Positions 62,674-64,000 of a DNA stretch of 64,000 nt are shown here, piece by piece. The stretch is taken from assembly GCA_015709615.1 (NCBI GenBank), contig CP054179.1, positions 2,108,001-2,172,000 on the forward strand, in the 5' to 3' direction. The DNA comes from Gammaproteobacteria bacterium (GTDB lineage: Bacteria > Pseudomonadota > Gammaproteobacteria > Burkholderiales > Nitrosomonadaceae). A program made the position numbers and the translations under genes. The first letter of the stretch is position 1. Each line of letters begins with the position of its first letter. The notes under the pieces were generated by a model. The model saw only the letters and a program-made list of their open reading frames with translations. It was not told the origin of the DNA and ran no database searches.

Positions 62674-62759
62674 TTAGAATCTGGGCCGCCGATTGCGGCT
62701 AAGGCCTGCTTGTCTTTCCGGGAGGGATGACGCCGGTTAAATGGCCGGTTGCAGCGGAT

Positions 62760-64000
62760 TTACGGATTATCCAGTAACCCCAGAAATCCGCCCGATTGAT
62801 GGTTCCACAATTGCGCGTAGAGCTGGTTGTTAGCGATGAGTTTTGCGTGGCTGCCCTGCTCGACGATCTTGCCTTTATCGAATACGATGAGCCGGTCCAT
62901 CGCCGCGATGGTGGATAAGCGATGCGCGATGGCAATGACCGTTTTGCCTTGCATCAATTGATACAGGCTTTGCTGAATGCCCGCTTCGACTTCGGAATCC
63001 AGCGCCGAGGTGGCTTCATCCAGTACCAAGATAGGCGCATTCTTGAGCAGCACGCGCGCGATGGCGATGCGTTGCCGCTGGCCGCCGGAGAGCGTGACAC
63101 CGCGCTCGCCGACATGCGCATCATAACCGGTGCGGCCTTTGATGTCGCGCAACGCCAAGATGAATTCATGCGCTTGCGCTTGTTTGGCGGCCGCGATCAT
63201 TTGATCGTCGGTGGCATCCGGCCGGCCGAACAGAATGTTGTCGCGCACCGAGCGATGCAGCAATGAAGTGTCTTGCGTCACCATGGCGATATTGGCGCGC
63301 AGGCTGTCTTGCGTGACCCTATGGATATCTTGCCCGTCGATGGTGATGCTGCCGTGCTGAATGTCGTAAAAGCGTAACAACAGGTTGACGAAAGTCGATT
63401 TGCCCGCGCCCGAGCGGCCGACGATGCCGACTTTCTCACCGGCGGCGATATGCAGATTGAGATCGGAAAAAATGCGCAGCGACTCGTGTTGTTCCGGGTG
63501 GTAGGAGAAAACGACGTGACTGAAGTGAATCGCGCCTCGCTGCACGACCAGTTCTTTGGCATCGGGAACATCGGTAACGAGTTGCGGGCTGGAAATGGTG
63601 TTGATGCCGTCCTGCACGGTGCCCATATTTTCGAATAACATATTGACTTCCCACATGATCCAATGCGACATGCCGGTCATGCGGATCGCCAGGCTCATGA
63701 CGATGGCGATCGCGCCGGGGCCGATATTGCCTTGCAGCCATAGCGCAAGCCCCAATGCGCCGGTTGCGAACACCATCAGCATGTTGATGGTCCAGACGCT
63801 GAAATTCAAACCGGTTGCCAGACGCATTTGCGGATAGACCGTGGCCATGAATTCCTGCATGCCGGCTTGGGCGTAAGCCGATTCCCGCTGACTGCGGGAA
63901 AACAATTTCAGCGTCAGGATATTGGTGTAACTGTCGACGATGCGGCCAGTCATCAAGGCGCGCGCATCGGCTTGCAGCGTGGAAATGCGTTTTAAGCGCG
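62760..64000 (-). CDS. ABC exporter (fused permease-ATPase), C-terminal part (5' end outside window)
   Basis: The frame is open to the right edge (RLKRISTLQADARAL precedes the Met at 63956), so the gene continues beyond the window. Visible are the end of the transmembrane domain (about 150 residues, SVWTINMLMVFATGALGLALWL) and the whole ATPase: Walker A VGIVGRSGAGKSTF, signature ERGVTLSGGQRQRIAIAR, Walker B APILVLDEATSALDSE, His in IAIAHRLSTI. This is the MsbA-type exporter layout; the exported substrate is unknown. Confidence 0.92.
   Translation of the reverse strand, partial: RLKRISTLQADARALMTGRIVDSYTNILTLKLFSRSQRESAYAQAGMQEFMATVYPQMRLATGLNFSVWTINMLMVFATGALGLALWLQGNIGPGAIAIVMSLAIRMTGMSHWIMWEVNMLFENMGTVQDGINTISSPQLVTDVPDAKELVVQRGAIHFSHVVFSYHPEQHESLRIFSDLNLHIAAGEKVGIVGRSGAGKSTFVNLLLRFYDIQHGSITIDGQDIHRVTQDSLRANIAMVTQDTSLLHRSVRDNILFGRPDATDDQMIAAAKQAQAHEFILALRDIKGRTGYDAHVGERGVTLSGGQRQRIAIARVLLKNAPILVLDEATSALDSEVEAGIQQSLYQLMQGKTVIAIAHRLSTIAAMDRLIVFDKGKIVEQGSHAKLIANNQLYAQLWNHQSGGFLGLLDNP

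Noticed and set aside
1..64000. tRNA, rRNA or CRISPR genes
   Set aside because: I looked for T-loop patterns, rRNA signatures and regularly spaced repeats and saw none that hold up. A covariance-model search would be needed to exclude small RNAs.

Overview
The window looks like a chromosomal segment of a betaproteobacterium, most probably a Nitrosomonas-like member of the Nitrosomonadaceae. This rests on the general character of the proteins: ppsA-ppsR, xseB-ispA-dxs-folE2, a YfiR/TonB-receptor expansion and many c-di-GMP enzymes. No amo/hao marker is present, so the placement is an inference. I saw no rRNA, tRNA, CRISPR array or prophage.

Layout. 0-6 kb: the 3' end of PEP synthase and its regulator ppsR, small secreted or membrane proteins, mutL, and a GH19 lysin-like gene with a translationally coupled secreted partner. 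6.8 kb: a 140-bp MITE. 6.9-9.6 kb: an HD-GYP/EAL gene pair. 9.8-11.8 kb: exbB-exbD-tonB. 12.1-13.4 kb: small conserved genes (adhesin-E-like, DUF488, yaeQ). 13.4-21.7 kb: a co-directional lipid cluster with a YghO/ceramide-synthase-like acyltransferase, an NTP-transferase, LptF, LptG, a CDP-alcohol phosphatidyltransferase, a DAGK-type lipid kinase, a Tam41-like CDP-lipid synthase candidate and a lipoprotein. 22.7-26.6 kb: isoprenoid and folate genes (xseB, ispA, dxs, folE2). 26.7-33.7 kb: an accessory stretch (ARH-like protein, O-methyltransferase, SRPBCC, NmrA, cupin, LuxR regulator) with degraded IS5 and IS3 elements. 33.7-38.3 kb: murJ, a membrane protein and an HvfABC/bufferin copper-peptide operon. 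38.3-40.8 kb: a soluble histidine kinase and a REC-TPR protein.

40.8-62.4 kb is dominated by one large minus-strand array: five intact TonB-dependent receptors, the C-terminal scrap of a sixth, and four YfiR-like (DUF4154) periplasmic proteins. They flank a tightly overlapping signalling operon (CHASE8-type hybrid histidine kinase, REC-PAS-GGDEF-EAL protein, HDOD-REC-GGDEF protein). The arrangement suggests outer-membrane receptors linked through periplasmic YfiR-like proteins to a kinase and c-di-GMP output. A second MITE and a truncated ABC exporter gene close the window.

The two most unusual systems are (i) the lipid cluster, whose parts fit synthesis and export of a phosphorylated, possibly ceramide-like lipid although no serine palmitoyltransferase is visible, and (ii) the receptor/YfiR/CHASE8-kinase array, which shows tandem duplication and decay.
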